Positions 27,209 to 35,773 of a DNA stretch of 64,000 nt are shown here, one piece after another. The translations under genes and the position numbers were made by a program. The notes under the pieces were generated by a model that did not search any database, was not told the origin of the DNA, and saw only the letters and a list, made by a program, of their open reading frames with translations. Position 1 is the first letter of the stretch, and each line of letters starts with the position of its first letter. Source of the stretch: Novosphingobium percolationis (GTDB lineage: Bacteria; Pseudomonadota; Alphaproteobacteria; Sphingomonadales; Sphingomonadaceae); assembly GCF_020179425.1 (NCBI RefSeq), contig NZ_JAILYM010000001.1, positions 620,001 to 684,000 of the forward strand, given 5' to 3'.

Positions 27209-27289
27209 TCAACGTCGGCGCAGCCATGGCTTGCATCTGCGCCCCCCCTTCCCTAGCGGCGCGGGCACGCAATCATTCGGAGTCGAACC

Positions 27290-28603
27290 ATGGTCCCCCG
27301 CTACGCCCGCCCTGCGATGACCGCCATCTGGGAACCGGAAGCCCGCTATCGCATCTGGTTCGAGATCGAGGCCCACGCCACCGAGAAGCTGGGCGAGCTG
27401 GGCGTCGTGCCCCTGTCGGGCGCCAAGGCGTTGTGGGACTGGTGGGCGACCAACCCCAGCATCGACGTCGCCGCGATCGACGCGATCGAAGCGGTGACCA
27501 AGCACGACGTCATTGCCTTCCTCGACTGGGTGGCGCAGCAGGTTGGCCCCGAAGCGCGCTTCATGCACCAGGGCATGACCAGCTCCGACGTGCTCGACAC
27601 CACGCTGGCGGTCCAACTGGCGCGCGCTGCCGACCTCCTGCTCGAAGATATCGACGCGCTGCTGGCCGCGATCAAGCGCCGCGCCTTTGAGCATAAGTAC
27701 ACCCCCACCATCGGCCGCAGCCACGGCATCCACGCCGAACCGACCACGTTCGGCAAGAAGCTGTCGGAAGCCTATGCCGAGTTCGCCCGCTGCAAGACGC
27801 GCCTGATCGCCGCGCGCGCCGAAGTCGCCACGTGCGCCATCTCGGGCGCGGTGGGCACCTTCGCCAACATTGACCCGTCGGTGGAAGAATATGTCGCGGA
27901 CAAGCTGGGCCTCGCGGTCGAGCCGGTGAGCACGCAGGTCATCCCGCGCGATCGCCACGCGATGTTCTTTGCAACGCTCGGCGTCATCGCCAGCAGCATC
28001 GAGCGCCTCGCGGTGGAAATCCGCCACCTGCAGCGCACCGAGGTTCTGGAAGCGGAAGAATACTTCTCGCCCGGCCAGAAGGGTTCGTCGGCCATGCCGC
28101 ACAAGCGCAACCCGGTGCTGACCGAAAACCTCACCGGCCTTGCCCGCATGGTCCGATCGGCCGTCACCCCCGCGCTGGAGAACGTGGCGCTGTGGCACGA
28201 GCGCGACATCTCGCACTCTTCGGTCGAACGCTTCATCGGTCCCGACGCCACGATCACGCTCGACTTCGCGCTCGCCCGCCTCACTTCGGTGGTCGACAAG
28301 CTCGTCGTCTACCCCGAGCGGATGCAGAAGAACCTCGACAAGATGGGCGGCCTTGTCCACTCGCAGCGCGTGCTGCTGGCGCTGACGCAGGCTGGGCTGG
28401 AGCGCGATGCCTCGTACCGCCTCGTGCAGCGCAACGCGATGAAGGTATGGGAATCCGACGGCCAGCTTTCGCTGATGGAGCTGCTCAAGGCTGATCCCGA
28501 AGTCGCCGCCGTGCTGACGCCGGAGCAGATCGAGGACAAGTTCAACCTCGACTACCACTTCAAGGCGATCGACACGATCTTCGCCCGCGTCTTCGGCGAA
28601 TAA
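27290..28603 (+). CDS. purB: Adenylosuccinate lyase
   Basis: 437 residues with the fumarase/ASL superfamily motif SSAMPHKRNPVLTENLTG near residue 265, TSSDVLDTTLAVQL and the GRSHGIHAEPTTFGKK active-site stretch. It catalyses two steps of purine synthesis: release of fumarate from SAICAR and from adenylosuccinate. CGGAG precedes the ATG. Its upstream region holds the triple palindrome array, which may control it. Confidence 0.97.
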   Translation: MVPRYARPAMTAIWEPEARYRIWFEIEAHATEKLGELGVVPLSGAKALWDWWATNPSIDVAAIDAIEAVTKHDVIAFLDWVAQQVGPEARFMHQGMTSSDVLDTTLAVQLARAADLLLEDIDALLAAIKRRAFEHKYTPTIGRSHGIHAEPTTFGKKLSEAYAEFARCKTRLIAARAEVATCAISGAVGTFANIDPSVEEYVADKLGLAVEPVSTQVIPRDRHAMFFATLGVIASSIERLAVEIRHLQRTEVLEAEEYFSPGQKGSSAMPHKRNPVLTENLTGLARMVRSAVTPALENVALWHERDISHSSVERFIGPDATITLDFALARLTSVVDKLVVYPERMQKNLDKMGGLVHSQRVLLALTQAGLERDASYRLVQRNAMKVWESDGQLSLMELLKADPEVAAVLTPEQIEDKFNLDYHFKAIDTIFARVFGE

Positions 28604-28685
28604 GCCCGCGAATCGCTCCGGACTCGCCTTCCGCGCCGAACCGACCTAGTGTCGGGCCGGACGGAAGGGGACCGGAAGGGGAAGC

Positions 28686-28991
28686 ATGAAAGTCCTGCGC
28701 ACGATTTCCTGGCTGCTGGTGGTGGCCGCACTTGCAGCATTCACCGTCGCCAACTGGCAGCCGGTCGAAGTGCGCATCTGGCAGGGCCTCGTGCTCGATA
28801 CCAAGCTGCCGGCGCTGGTTATCTTCGCCTTCCTGCTCGGCCTCGTGCCCACCTGGCTGGTCTATCGCACCACCCGCTGGCGCCTTGCCAAGCGCATCGC
28901 CACGCTGGAAGCGAACCTGGCCGTGCCGTCCGCCGCCCTCACCTCCACGCAGCTCGATGCAGCCGCGCCGCAACCGACAGAGACGCCGTGA
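28686..28991 (+). CDS. lapA: LapA-domain inner-membrane protein
   Basis: 101 residues with two membrane helices (about 6-24 and 42-60) around a short basic/tryptophan loop (NWQPVEVRIWQGLVL) and a basic coiled tail, the LapA/DUF1049 pattern. LapA acts in lipopolysaccharide assembly and LpxC control in enterobacteria. GGAAGGGGA precedes the ATG. Its stop overlaps the pyrF start as GTGA, so pyrF translation is coupled; the lapA-pyrF pairing is common. Confidence 0.85.
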   Translation: MKVLRTISWLLVVAALAAFTVANWQPVEVRIWQGLVLDTKLPALVIFAFLLGLVPTWLVYRTTRWRLAKRIATLEANLAVPSAALTSTQLDAAAPQPTETP

Positions 28992-29662
28992 GCAACCCGA
29001 TCTATCTCGCCCTCGACCTGCCCCGCCTCGACGCAGCGGTCGCCCTTGCGCAAAAGGTGCGCGGCCATGTCGGCGGGCTCAAGCTGGGCCTCGAATTCTT
29101 TTGCGCCCACGGCCACCACGGCGTGCACGAGGTCGCCAAGGTCGGCCTGCCGATCTTCCTGGACCTGAAGCTGCACGACATTCCCAACACTGTCGCCGCC
29201 GCGATGCAATCGATCCACGTCCTCCAGCCCGCGATCGTCACCATCCACGCAGGCGGCGGGCGCGCGATGATGGAAGACGCCAAGGCTGCTGCGGGCGAGC
29301 ACTGCAAGGTCGTCGCCGTCACCGTGCTGACCAGCCTCGACGATGCTGACCTCTCGGCGGTGGGCGTCAGCAGCAGCGCGCACGACCAGGCGCTGCGCCT
29401 TGCCGATCTGGCGCAGGAAGCGGGCCTCGACGGCATCGTCTGTTCCGGCCACGAAGTCGCCGCGATCCACAAGCGCTGGAAGAACGGCTACTTCGTCGTT
29501 CCCGGCCTGCGCCCGGCGGACGCGGCGCTGGGCGACCAGAAGCGCGCCGTTACCCCGCGTCAGGCCCGCGATGGCGGGGCCAGCGTACTCGTCATCGGCC
29601 GCCCGATCAGCCGTGCCACCGATCCGGTCGCCGCCGCCCGCGCAATCGAGGCGACGCTCTGA
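28988..29662 (+). CDS. pyrF: Orotidine 5'-phosphate decarboxylase
   Basis: 224 residues from a GTG start that overlaps the lapA stop. The catalytic DLKLHDIPNTV motif (Lys-Asp pair) sits near residue 60, followed by HAGGGRAMM and the phosphate-binding PGLRP and VIGRPI segments of the TIM barrel. It makes UMP in the last step of pyrimidine synthesis. pyrG in the same window supplies CTP further down. Confidence 0.95.
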   Translation: MSNPIYLALDLPRLDAAVALAQKVRGHVGGLKLGLEFFCAHGHHGVHEVAKVGLPIFLDLKLHDIPNTVAAAMQSIHVLQPAIVTIHAGGGRAMMEDAKAAAGEHCKVVAVTVLTSLDDADLSAVGVSSSAHDQALRLADLAQEAGLDGIVCSGHEVAAIHKRWKNGYFVVPGLRPADAALGDQKRAVTPRQARDGGASVLVIGRPISRATDPVAAARAIEATL

Positions 29663-29666
29663 TCCG

Positions 29667-30170
29667 ATGATGCAGGTCCGGTTGGCCACGCCTGCGGACA
29701 TCCCCGCCCTGCGCGCGCTGGTCGAGCGCGCCTATCGCGGCGACAGCGCGCGCGGCGGCTGGACGCACGAGGCCGACCTGCTTGACGACGAGCGCACCGA
29801 CGAGGCCGAACTTGCCGCCACGCTGGCCGATCCCGCAGCCCGCGTGCTTGTCGCCGAACAGGACGGCGCCTTCACCGGCACGGTCACGATCACCCGCAAG
29901 AGCGCAACCCACGCCTACCTGGGCATGCTCTGCGTCGATCCCGTGTTGCAGGCGGCAGGCCTTGGTCGCGCGCTGATCGCCGCCGCCGAAGCGCAGGCAC
30001 TGAGCGATTTCGGGGCGACCGTGATGGAAATGACGGTGATCGACAAGCGCGCCGAACTCATCGCCTGGTACGAACGGCGCGGCTACATCCGCACGGGCGA
30101 GACGCGGCCCTTCCCCGTGCCGGGCGACCATCCCTTTGCCATGGTCGTGCTGGAACGGGACATCGGCTGA
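29667..30170 (+). CDS. GNAT-family N-acetyltransferase
   Basis: 167 residues from the first ATG of an ATGATG pair, 4 bp after pyrF. Opens VRLATPADIPALRALVERAY and carries LCVDPVLQAAGLGRALIAAAE, the acetyl-CoA loop, then a C-terminal WYERRGYIRTGETRPFP segment typical of the family. The acceptor is unknown; its place after pyrF suggests only co-transcription. Confidence 0.82.
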   Translation: MMQVRLATPADIPALRALVERAYRGDSARGGWTHEADLLDDERTDEAELAATLADPAARVLVAEQDGAFTGTVTITRKSATHAYLGMLCVDPVLQAAGLGRALIAAAEAQALSDFGATVMEMTVIDKRAELIAWYERRGYIRTGETRPFPVPGDHPFAMVVLERDIG

Positions 30171-30236
30171 ACGGTTCATCCCGGCGCAACCTCGCCCCGT
30201 CCACATCGACGGGCAGACGCACAGGGAGACCGACCC

Positions 30237-30986
30237 ATGAAACGCCTGATTCTCGCCGCCCTTCCGCTGCTGGCCCTGCCGCTGGCAGCCCACGCTCAGC
30301 AACTTTCCACCGCCCCCGTCGTCGCGCCGGGCGATGCCGTGCTGACTGTTTCGGCCGATGGCCAGTCCACCCGCACGCCCGATCTCGCGGTGTTCAACGC
30401 GGGCGTCACCACGCAGGCGAAGACCGCCAGCGCCGCGCTGAACGAAAACGCCGCCAAGATGAACGCGGTGATCGCTGCGCTCAAGAAGGCTGGCATCGCC
30501 GACCGCGACGTGCAGACCAGCAACCTGTCGGTGAACCCGGTCTATGGCCAGCCGCGCCGCCTGCCCGATGGCACCACCGAGGGCGACCCGGTGATCATCG
30601 GCTATCAGGCAACCAACCAAGTGCAGGTACGTCAGCGCAAGCTCGACCAGTACGGCAAGGTGATCGACACGCTCGTCACCTCGGGCGCGAATCAGGTCAA
30701 CGGACCCAGCTTCCAGCTCGACAACAGCGACGCCGCGATGGACGAAGCCCGGATCGAGGCGATGAAGAAGGCCCGCGCCCGCGCCGATCTCTACGCCAGG
30801 GCGGCAGGGATGCGCGTCCTGCGCGTTCTGACGATCAACGAAAGCGGTGGCTGGTCGCCCCAGCCGGTGATGTTCGCCCGCGCCGAGAAGATGATGGACG
30901 CGCCACCCGCGCCGCCTAGCCCCGTCTCGGCGGGCGAGCTGGAAATGCGCGCCAACGTCACCGTGACCTACGAACTCGCTCCCTGA
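30237..30986 (+). CDS. Secreted SIMPL-domain protein
   Basis: 249 residues with a signal peptide (MKRLILAALPLLALPLAAHAQ) and a SIMPL/DUF541 domain: GDAVLTVSADGQS, NAGVTTQAKTASAALNENAAKMNAVIAALKKAGIADRDVQTSNLSVNP-type spacing, and RADLYARAAG near the C-terminus. Members are periplasmic or outer-membrane proteins, including BP26 of Brucella, that form channel-like rings. GGGAG precedes the ATG. Confidence 0.87.
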   Translation: MKRLILAALPLLALPLAAHAQQLSTAPVVAPGDAVLTVSADGQSTRTPDLAVFNAGVTTQAKTASAALNENAAKMNAVIAALKKAGIADRDVQTSNLSVNPVYGQPRRLPDGTTEGDPVIIGYQATNQVQVRQRKLDQYGKVIDTLVTSGANQVNGPSFQLDNSDAAMDEARIEAMKKARARADLYARAAGMRVLRVLTINESGGWSPQPVMFARAEKMMDAPPAPPSPVSAGELEMRANVTVTYELAP

Positions 30987-30996
30987 TATTTGACGC

Positions 30997-31030
30997 CATG
31001 CTCGCAGCCGTCCTATCGGCTGCGAGCATG
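30997..31030 (+). promoter_or_regulatory. Perfect 14-bp hairpin carrying both possible trpF start codons
   Basis: Arm catgctcgcagccg (30997-31010), loop tcctat, arm cggctgcgagcatg (31017-31030). One ATG lies at 30998-31000 and another at 31028-31030, so the structure holds the start region of trpF. No U-run follows, so it is not a normal terminator. Confidence 0.85.
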
Positions 31031-31669
31031 AGCACTGCCCACATCAAGATCTGCGGGATCAACACCCCCGCCGCGCTCGACGCCGCCGTGCGCCACCGCG
31101 CCGACTACCTCGGCTTCGTGTTCTTCGCCAAAAGCCCGCGCAACGTCGACCTGCCCCAGGCCGCCGCACTCGGCCAGCGCCTTGCGGGGCGTGCGACATC
31201 CGTCGGCCTGTTCGTCGATGCCGACGACGCCACCATCCTCGAAGCCGTTGCCGCCGCCCGACTCGATGCGATCCAGCTTCACGGCAAGGAATCGCCCGAG
31301 CGCGTGGCCGCCTTGCGCGCGCAACTGGGCCTGCCCGTGTGGAAGGCGGTCTCGGTCGCCAGCCGCGCTGATATCGACGCCGCCGCGCGCTATGCCGGCG
31401 CTGCCGACCTGGTGCTGTTCGATGCCAAGGCGCCCAAGGGTGCCGACCTTCCCGGCGGCCTCGGCCTCGTGTTCGACTGGACGCTGCTGTCAAACTACCG
31501 AGCGCCCTTCGCCTGGGGCCTTGCGGGCGGCCTTTCGCCCGACAACGTGGCCGAAGCGATCCGTGTGACGGCTGCACCGCTGGTCGACGTTTCCTCGGGC
31601 GTGGAATCCGCGCCCGGCGTCAAGGACGAAGCCCGCATCGCCGCCTTCGCCCGGGCCGTACGCGCCTGA
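31028..31669 (+). CDS. trpF: Phosphoribosylanthranilate isomerase
   Basis: 213 residues from the ATG at 31028 (an in-frame ATG at 30998 is possible). Opens HIKICGINTPAALDAAV with the catalytic Cys, has YLGFVFFAKSPRNV, DAIQLHGKESP and the C-terminal phosphate site GGLSPDNVAEAI plus DVSSGVESAPGVKD. It performs the third pathway step to tryptophan. In related genomes trpF directly precedes trpB; here an outer-membrane gene and an AT-rich spacer lie between, and a terminator follows trpF. Confidence 0.95.
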   Translation: MSTAHIKICGINTPAALDAAVRHRADYLGFVFFAKSPRNVDLPQAAALGQRLAGRATSVGLFVDADDATILEAVAAARLDAIQLHGKESPERVAALRAQLGLPVWKAVSVASRADIDAAARYAGAADLVLFDAKAPKGADLPGGLGLVFDWTLLSNYRAPFAWGLAGGLSPDNVAEAIRVTAAPLVDVSSGVESAPGVKDEARIAAFARAVRA

Positions 31670-31674
31670 CACAG

Positions 31675-31713
31675 AAAAGGGGCGGCCTTCCGAAGAAGAC
31701 CGCCCCCTTTTTC
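31675..31713. terminator. Bidirectional terminator after trpF
   Basis: A GC-rich stem of about 11 bp with one bulge and loop near cgaa, flanked by AAAA on the left and CCCCCTTTTT on the right. It can stop trpF transcription in one direction and transcripts of the outer-membrane gene in the other. Confidence 0.9.
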
Positions 31714-31749
31714 TCAAGATCTCACGTCAGGCGGGCAAGCCGCCCGGCA

Positions 31750-32208
31750 TCAGAACTTGTAGCCGACGCCAACCGCGACCGCGTTGAAGTCGGGCTGGTT
31801 GTTGTCGACGAAGAAGTGACGGTATTCGACCTTGCCGTACACGTTGCCAAAGGCGTGCTGGTAGCCGGCGCCAGCCGTCCAGGTGCCGTCGCAGAACTCG
31901 CAGTTCTTGGTGTTGTAGCCACCGACGACATAGAGCTTGCCGTTTTCGCCGAGCTTGGCACCGCCACGGCCGTTGAAGCCGAAGGTCACGCGGGTGTTGC
32001 CGGTGAGGATCTTGTCGGCGGTCACTTCGGCGCCGACGAACGCGGTCGAGCCGAGGTCGTAGTCGTAACCGGCGGCGACACCGGCGATCGCCTCGCTGTC
32101 ACCCTGGCTCCACACGATGCCGCCGCGCGCTTCGACGCGGGCTTCGTTGGCAAGGGCGGGGGTGGCGGCAACCAGCGAGGCAGCGGCGGCGAGAAGAATG
32201 GTACGCAT
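31750..32208 (-). CDS. Small outer-membrane beta-barrel protein
   Basis: 152 residues: signal peptide MRTILLAAAASLVAATPALA, then alternating strands (VFGF, KLYVVGGYN, AGAGYQHAFGNVYGKVEYRHFF) ending in VAVGVGYKF, whose terminal Phe is the classic outer-membrane insertion signal. A CEFC pair could form a loop disulfide. The size suggests an eight-stranded OmpX/OmpA-like barrel. AGGAG precedes the start. It sits between trpF and trpB on the opposite strand. Confidence 0.85.
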   Translation of the reverse strand: MRTILLAAAASLVAATPALANEARVEARGGIVWSQGDSEAIAGVAAGYDYDLGSTAFVGAEVTADKILTGNTRVTFGFNGRGGAKLGENGKLYVVGGYNTKNCEFCDGTWTAGAGYQHAFGNVYGKVEYRHFFVDNNQPDFNAVAVGVGYKF

Positions 32209-32821
32209 GGTGTAAACTCCTGATTGGATGCCCCTTCTTGGCGGGGGCCGAGGGCGCAGCTAGTCCTCGAGATCAGGGTTCGCAACACGGCGCATGCAAT
32301 TTTTGAATCAACCGAAGATCATCGTGTCCAATTGGCAACACATTGTAAGGTAGACGCAAAATTCCTAATTTAAACGCACGAATGCGCTTGCTACAAATCG
32401 ATACATTTATTTTGTTGGAACCCAACAATATTTTTGCTCTACAGCGCTATATCTGCGCCCTCACCGCCAAAATCGTCATAATATTATCGCTATTCACAGC
32501 GGGAGATATCGTCAGGTCACGGCGAAGTAGGCATGGGAGACGGGTCGTTCAACCGCCCTACGTAATAAAAGTGCAATTTATCACGTGATCGTGACTCACG
32601 CGCCACACACAGTTGCGTAAAGTGGAACTATAATTGCAAAATATGCAGACCAGCCAGGGCACGCAGAGAAGCAGAAAGGCGGCCCCGTTTCCGGAACCGC
32701 CTTCCACGACGTAGCCCGACCTTCCTAGGCGTGCTGCATTGCAGCAGGATGAACGAAGGTGAAGGGGGTGTGAAATGGCTGAAAACTGGACAATCGCGCC
32801 GCCCTCTGCCAACGCGCGCGC
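32209..32821. other. AT-rich spacer between the outer-membrane gene and trpB
   Basis: 613 bp without a convincing gene, much richer in A+T (about 32290-32660) than everything around it. It contains a terminator-like hairpin TTGTTGG/CCAACAA followed by TATTTTT at 32412-32435, a second hairpin aaggcgg/ccgcctt at 32676-32703 and a small dyad tgctgca/tgcagca near 32730. A 68-codon frame at 32382-32588 is low complexity with no ribosome-binding site. The region must hold the promoter of the minus-strand barrel gene and that of trpB, and could encode a small RNA ending at one of the hairpins. Confidence 0.6.
32412..32435 (+). terminator. Terminator-like hairpin in AT-rich spacer
   Basis: A 7-bp stem ttgttgg/ccaacaa with a three-base loop followed by a T-rich run. 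No plus-strand gene ends just upstream, so it may end a small RNA or be chance in AT-rich DNA. Confidence 0.45.
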
Positions 32822-34057
32822 ATGACTACGCCCACTCCCAACAGCTTCCGCACCCTGCCCGACGAACGCGGCCACTTCGGTCAGTTCGGTGGCCGCTATG
32901 TCGCGGAAACGCTGATGCCGCTGATCCTCGAACTCGAAACCGAATACCGAAAGGCCAAGGCCGACCCGGCATTCCAGGCCGAATTCGAGGACCTGCTGGA
33001 ACACTATGTCGGTCGCCCCAGCCCGCTCTATTTCGCGCCGCGGCTGACGGAGGAACTCGCGAAGGCGGCGCAGCCCGGGATGGGGGCGCAGGTCTGGTTC
33101 AAGCGCGACGAACTCAATCACACTGGCGCGCACAAGATCAACAACTGCATCGGCCAGATCCTGCTCGCCATGCGGATGGGCAAGACGCGGATCATCGCGG
33201 AAACCGGCGCGGGCCAGCACGGCGTCGCCACCGCCACGGTCTGTGCGCGCTTCGGCCTGCCCTGCACCATCTTCATGGGTGCAACCGACGTCGTGCGCCA
33301 GCAGCCCAACGTGTTCCGCATGAAGCTGCTGGGCGCCGAAGTCGTCCCCGTCACGGCGGGTGCGGGCACGCTCAAGGACGCGATGAACGAGGCGCTGCGC
33401 GATTGGGTCGCCAACGTCCACAACACCTTCTATATCATCGGCACTGCCGCCGGCCCGCACCCCTATCCGGAACTGGTCCGCGATTTCCAGAGCGTGATCG
33501 GCAAGGAAGCGCGCGCGCAGATGCTCAGCCGCATCGGCCGCCTTCCCGACGTGCTGGTCGCGGCGATCGGTGGCGGCTCCAACGCCATCGGCCTGTTCCA
33601 CCCCTTCCTCGATGATGCAGACGTCAAGATGCTCGGGGTCGAGGCGGCGGGCCACGGGCTCGACAAGCTCCACGCCGCCAGCCTCGCAGGCGGGCGCCCT
33701 GGCATCCTCCACGGCAACAAGACCTATCTGTTGCAGGACGAGGACGGCCAGATCCTCGAAGGCCACTCGATCTCGGCGGGCCTCGACTATCCCGGCATCG
33801 GTCCCGAGCACGCCTGGCTGAAGGAAGTGGGCCGCGTCGAATACACCTCGGTCACCGATACCGAGGCGCTTGATGCCTTCCAACTGCTCTGCCGTACCGA
33901 AGGCATCATCCCCGCGCTGGAACCTGCCCACGCCATCGCGGCGGTGACCAAGCTCGCCCCGACGCTACCCAAGGACCAGATCATCCTCGCCAACCTCTGC
34001 GGCCGCGGCGATAAGGACATCTTCTCGGTCGCCGAACACCTGGGGGTGAAGATCTGA
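32822..34057 (+). CDS. trpB: Tryptophan synthase beta chain
   Basis: 411 residues. The PLP lysine is in [12 protein letters not shown], the phosphate-binding loop is [10 protein letters not shown], and the opening [22 protein letters not shown] matches TrpB1. It joins indole to serine. No clear ribosome-binding site precedes the ATG. Stop and trpA start overlap by one base (TGATG), so the two subunits are coupled. Followed by trpA-accD-folC. Confidence 0.97.
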   Translation: MTTPTPNSFRTLPDERGHFGQFGGRYVAETLMPLILELETEYRKAKADPAFQAEFEDLLEHYVGRPSPLYFAPRLTEELAKAAQPGMGAQVWFKRDELNHTGAHKINNCIGQILLAMRMGKTRIIAETGAGQHGVATATVCARFGLPCTIFMGATDVVRQQPNVFRMKLLGAEVVPVTAGAGTLKDAMNEALRDWVANVHNTFYIIGTAAGPHPYPELVRDFQSVIGKEARAQMLSRIGRLPDVLVAAIGGGSNAIGLFHPFLDDADVKMLGVEAAGHGLDKLHAASLAGGRPGILHGNKTYLLQDEDGQILEGHSISAGLDYPGIGPEHAWLKEVGRVEYTSVTDTEALDAFQLLCRTEGIIPALEPAHAIAAVTKLAPTLPKDQIILANLCGRGDKDIFSVAEHLGVKI

Positions 34058-34875
34058 TGAGCATGCGTCTCACCCCTAGTCGCCTCTCCTCCGCCTTCGC
34101 CAAGGGCCATGCAGCGCTCGTCTGCTTCGTCACCGCCGGTGATCCTACCGCCGAGGCCACGCCCGCCATCCTCGATGCGCTGGTCGAAGGCGGGGCCGAT
34201 GTAATCGAACTGGGCATGCCTTTCACCGATCCCATGGCCGATGGCCCGGCGATCCAGCTCGCCAACCTGCGCAGCCTCGCTGCTGGCACGAAGACCGCCG
34301 ACATCTTCCGCATCGCCGCCGACTTCCGGGGCCGTCACCCCGAAACCCCGCTGGTGCTGATGGGCTATGCCAACCCGATGACCACGCGCGGCCCCGAATG
34401 GTTCGCCCAGGAGTGCGAGAAGGCTGGCGTCGACGGCGTGATCTGCGTCGACATCCCGCCCGAGGAAGACCCCGAACTCGGCCCGGCGCTGCGGAGCAAG
34501 GGCGTTTCGCTGATCCGCCTCGCCACGCCGACCACCGACGAAGCTCGGCTTCCCGCCGTACTCGAAGGCTCCAGCGGCTTCCTCTACTACGTCTCGGTCG
34601 CCGGGATCACCGGCAAGCAGTCCGCCGCGCTCGATTCGATCGAACAGGCCATGGTCCGCATCAAGGCCCATGCCACGATCCCGGTCGCGGTCGGCTTCGG
34701 CGTGCGCACGCCCGAGCAGGCCGGCCCGATCGCCCGCGTCGCCGATGGCGTCGTCGTCGGCTCGGCCCTGATCGACCTGATCGCCGAGCATGGCGCCAAT
34801 GCTGCCGAACCTGTGCGCAAGCTCGTTTCCGCTCTTGCCGATGCGGTGCATTCGGCGCGAAAGGATGTCGCATGA
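34057..34875 (+). CDS. trpA: Tryptophan synthase alpha chain
   Basis: 272 residues of TIM barrel with the catalytic Glu in [19 protein letters not shown], the catalytic Asp in [14 protein letters not shown], and the C-terminal phosphate site [11 protein letters not shown] and VVVGSALID. It splits indole-3-glycerol phosphate. Its stop overlaps the accD start as ATGA. Confidence 0.97.
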   Translation: MSMRLTPSRLSSAFAKGHAALVCFVTAGDPTAEATPAILDALVEGGADVIELGMPFTDPMADGPAIQLANLRSLAAGTKTADIFRIAADFRGRHPETPLVLMGYANPMTTRGPEWFAQECEKAGVDGVICVDIPPEEDPELGPALRSKGVSLIRLATPTTDEARLPAVLEGSSGFLYYVSVAGITGKQSAALDSIEQAMVRIKAHATIPVAVGFGVRTPEQAGPIARVADGVVVGSALIDLIAEHGANAAEPVRKLVSALADAVHSARKDVA

Positions 34876-35720
34876 GCTGGCTTAACCGCGTCCGCAATGC
34901 GCTTCCCTTCACCCCGAAGCGCGACACCCCCGACAACCTGTGGATCAAGTGCCCTTCGTGCAGCGAAATGCTGTTCACCAAGGAATACGAGGACAACCTC
35001 TCGGTCTGCCCGCGTTGCGAACACCATGGCCGCATCGGCGCCGATGCGCGGCTGGCGCAGCTGCTGGACCCCGGTTTCGAGCTGCTGCCTGCGCCCAAGG
35101 TCAAGGAAGACCCGCTCAAGTTCCGCGACAGCAAGAAGTACACCGACCGCCTGCGCGCGGCGAAGGCTGCGAACCCGCACCCCGACGCGCTGACCAACGC
35201 CTTCGGCACCATCGACGGGGCCAAGGCCGTGGTCGGCGTGCAGGAATTCGCGTTCATGGGCGGCTCGATGGGCATGGCCGTGGGCAATGCCTTCCTGACC
35301 GGGATCGAACGCGCGGTGAAGGAAAAGTGCCCCTATATCGCCGTCACGGCAGCGGGCGGCGCGCGGATGCAGGAGGGTATCCTCTCGCTGATGCAGATGC
35401 CGCGCACCACCGTGGGCATCGCGCGGCTCCACGCGGCGGGCCAGCCCTATATCGTGATCTTGACCGACCCCACCACAGGCGGCGTCACCGCCAGCTACGC
35501 CATGCTGGGCGACGTGCAGATTGCTGAACCGGGCGCGCTGATCGGCTTTGCCGGCCAGCGGGTGATCCAGGACACCATTCGCGAGAAGCTGCCCGAGGGG
35601 TTCCAGCGGGCAGAATACCTGCACGACCACGGCATGCTCGATATGGTCGTACACCGCCGGGATTTGAAGGAAACCCTTGCCAAGACAATCGGTTACCTGA
35701 CAAACGCCAAGGCGGCCTGA
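34872..35720 (+). CDS. accD: Acetyl-CoA carboxylase carboxyltransferase subunit beta
   Basis: 282 residues. The N-terminal zinc ribbon has Cys27, Cys30, Cys46 and Cys49 (CPSC and CPRC), followed by the crotonase-like carboxyltransferase domain with [27 protein letters not shown] and [17 protein letters not shown]. It supplies malonyl-CoA for FabD. A 16-bp direct repeat covers its stop codon. ATGA overlap with trpA. Confidence 0.97.
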   Translation: MSWLNRVRNALPFTPKRDTPDNLWIKCPSCSEMLFTKEYEDNLSVCPRCEHHGRIGADARLAQLLDPGFELLPAPKVKEDPLKFRDSKKYTDRLRAAKAANPHPDALTNAFGTIDGAKAVVGVQEFAFMGGSMGMAVGNAFLTGIERAVKEKCPYIAVTAAGGARMQEGILSLMQMPRTTVGIARLHAAGQPYIVILTDPTTGGVTASYAMLGDVQIAEPGALIGFAGQRVIQDTIREKLPEGFQRAEYLHDHGMLDMVVHRRDLKETLAKTIGYLTNAKAA

Positions 35721-35752
35721 ACGACACCTAAACGTACCTGAACGACACCTAA
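35716..35752 (+). repeat. Direct repeat duplicating the accD stop-codon region
   Basis: cctgaacgacacctaa occurs at 35716-35731 and 35737-35752, a 21-bp period. The first copy contains the accD TGA; the second repeats the same TGA in frame. Confidence 0.85.
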
Positions 35753-35773
35753 GCACCGCTGACAGGTTCCCAG

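Noticed and set aside
32382..32588. Possible 68-codon gene in the AT-rich spacer
   Set aside because: No ribosome-binding site, no family features and it runs through a terminator-like hairpin.
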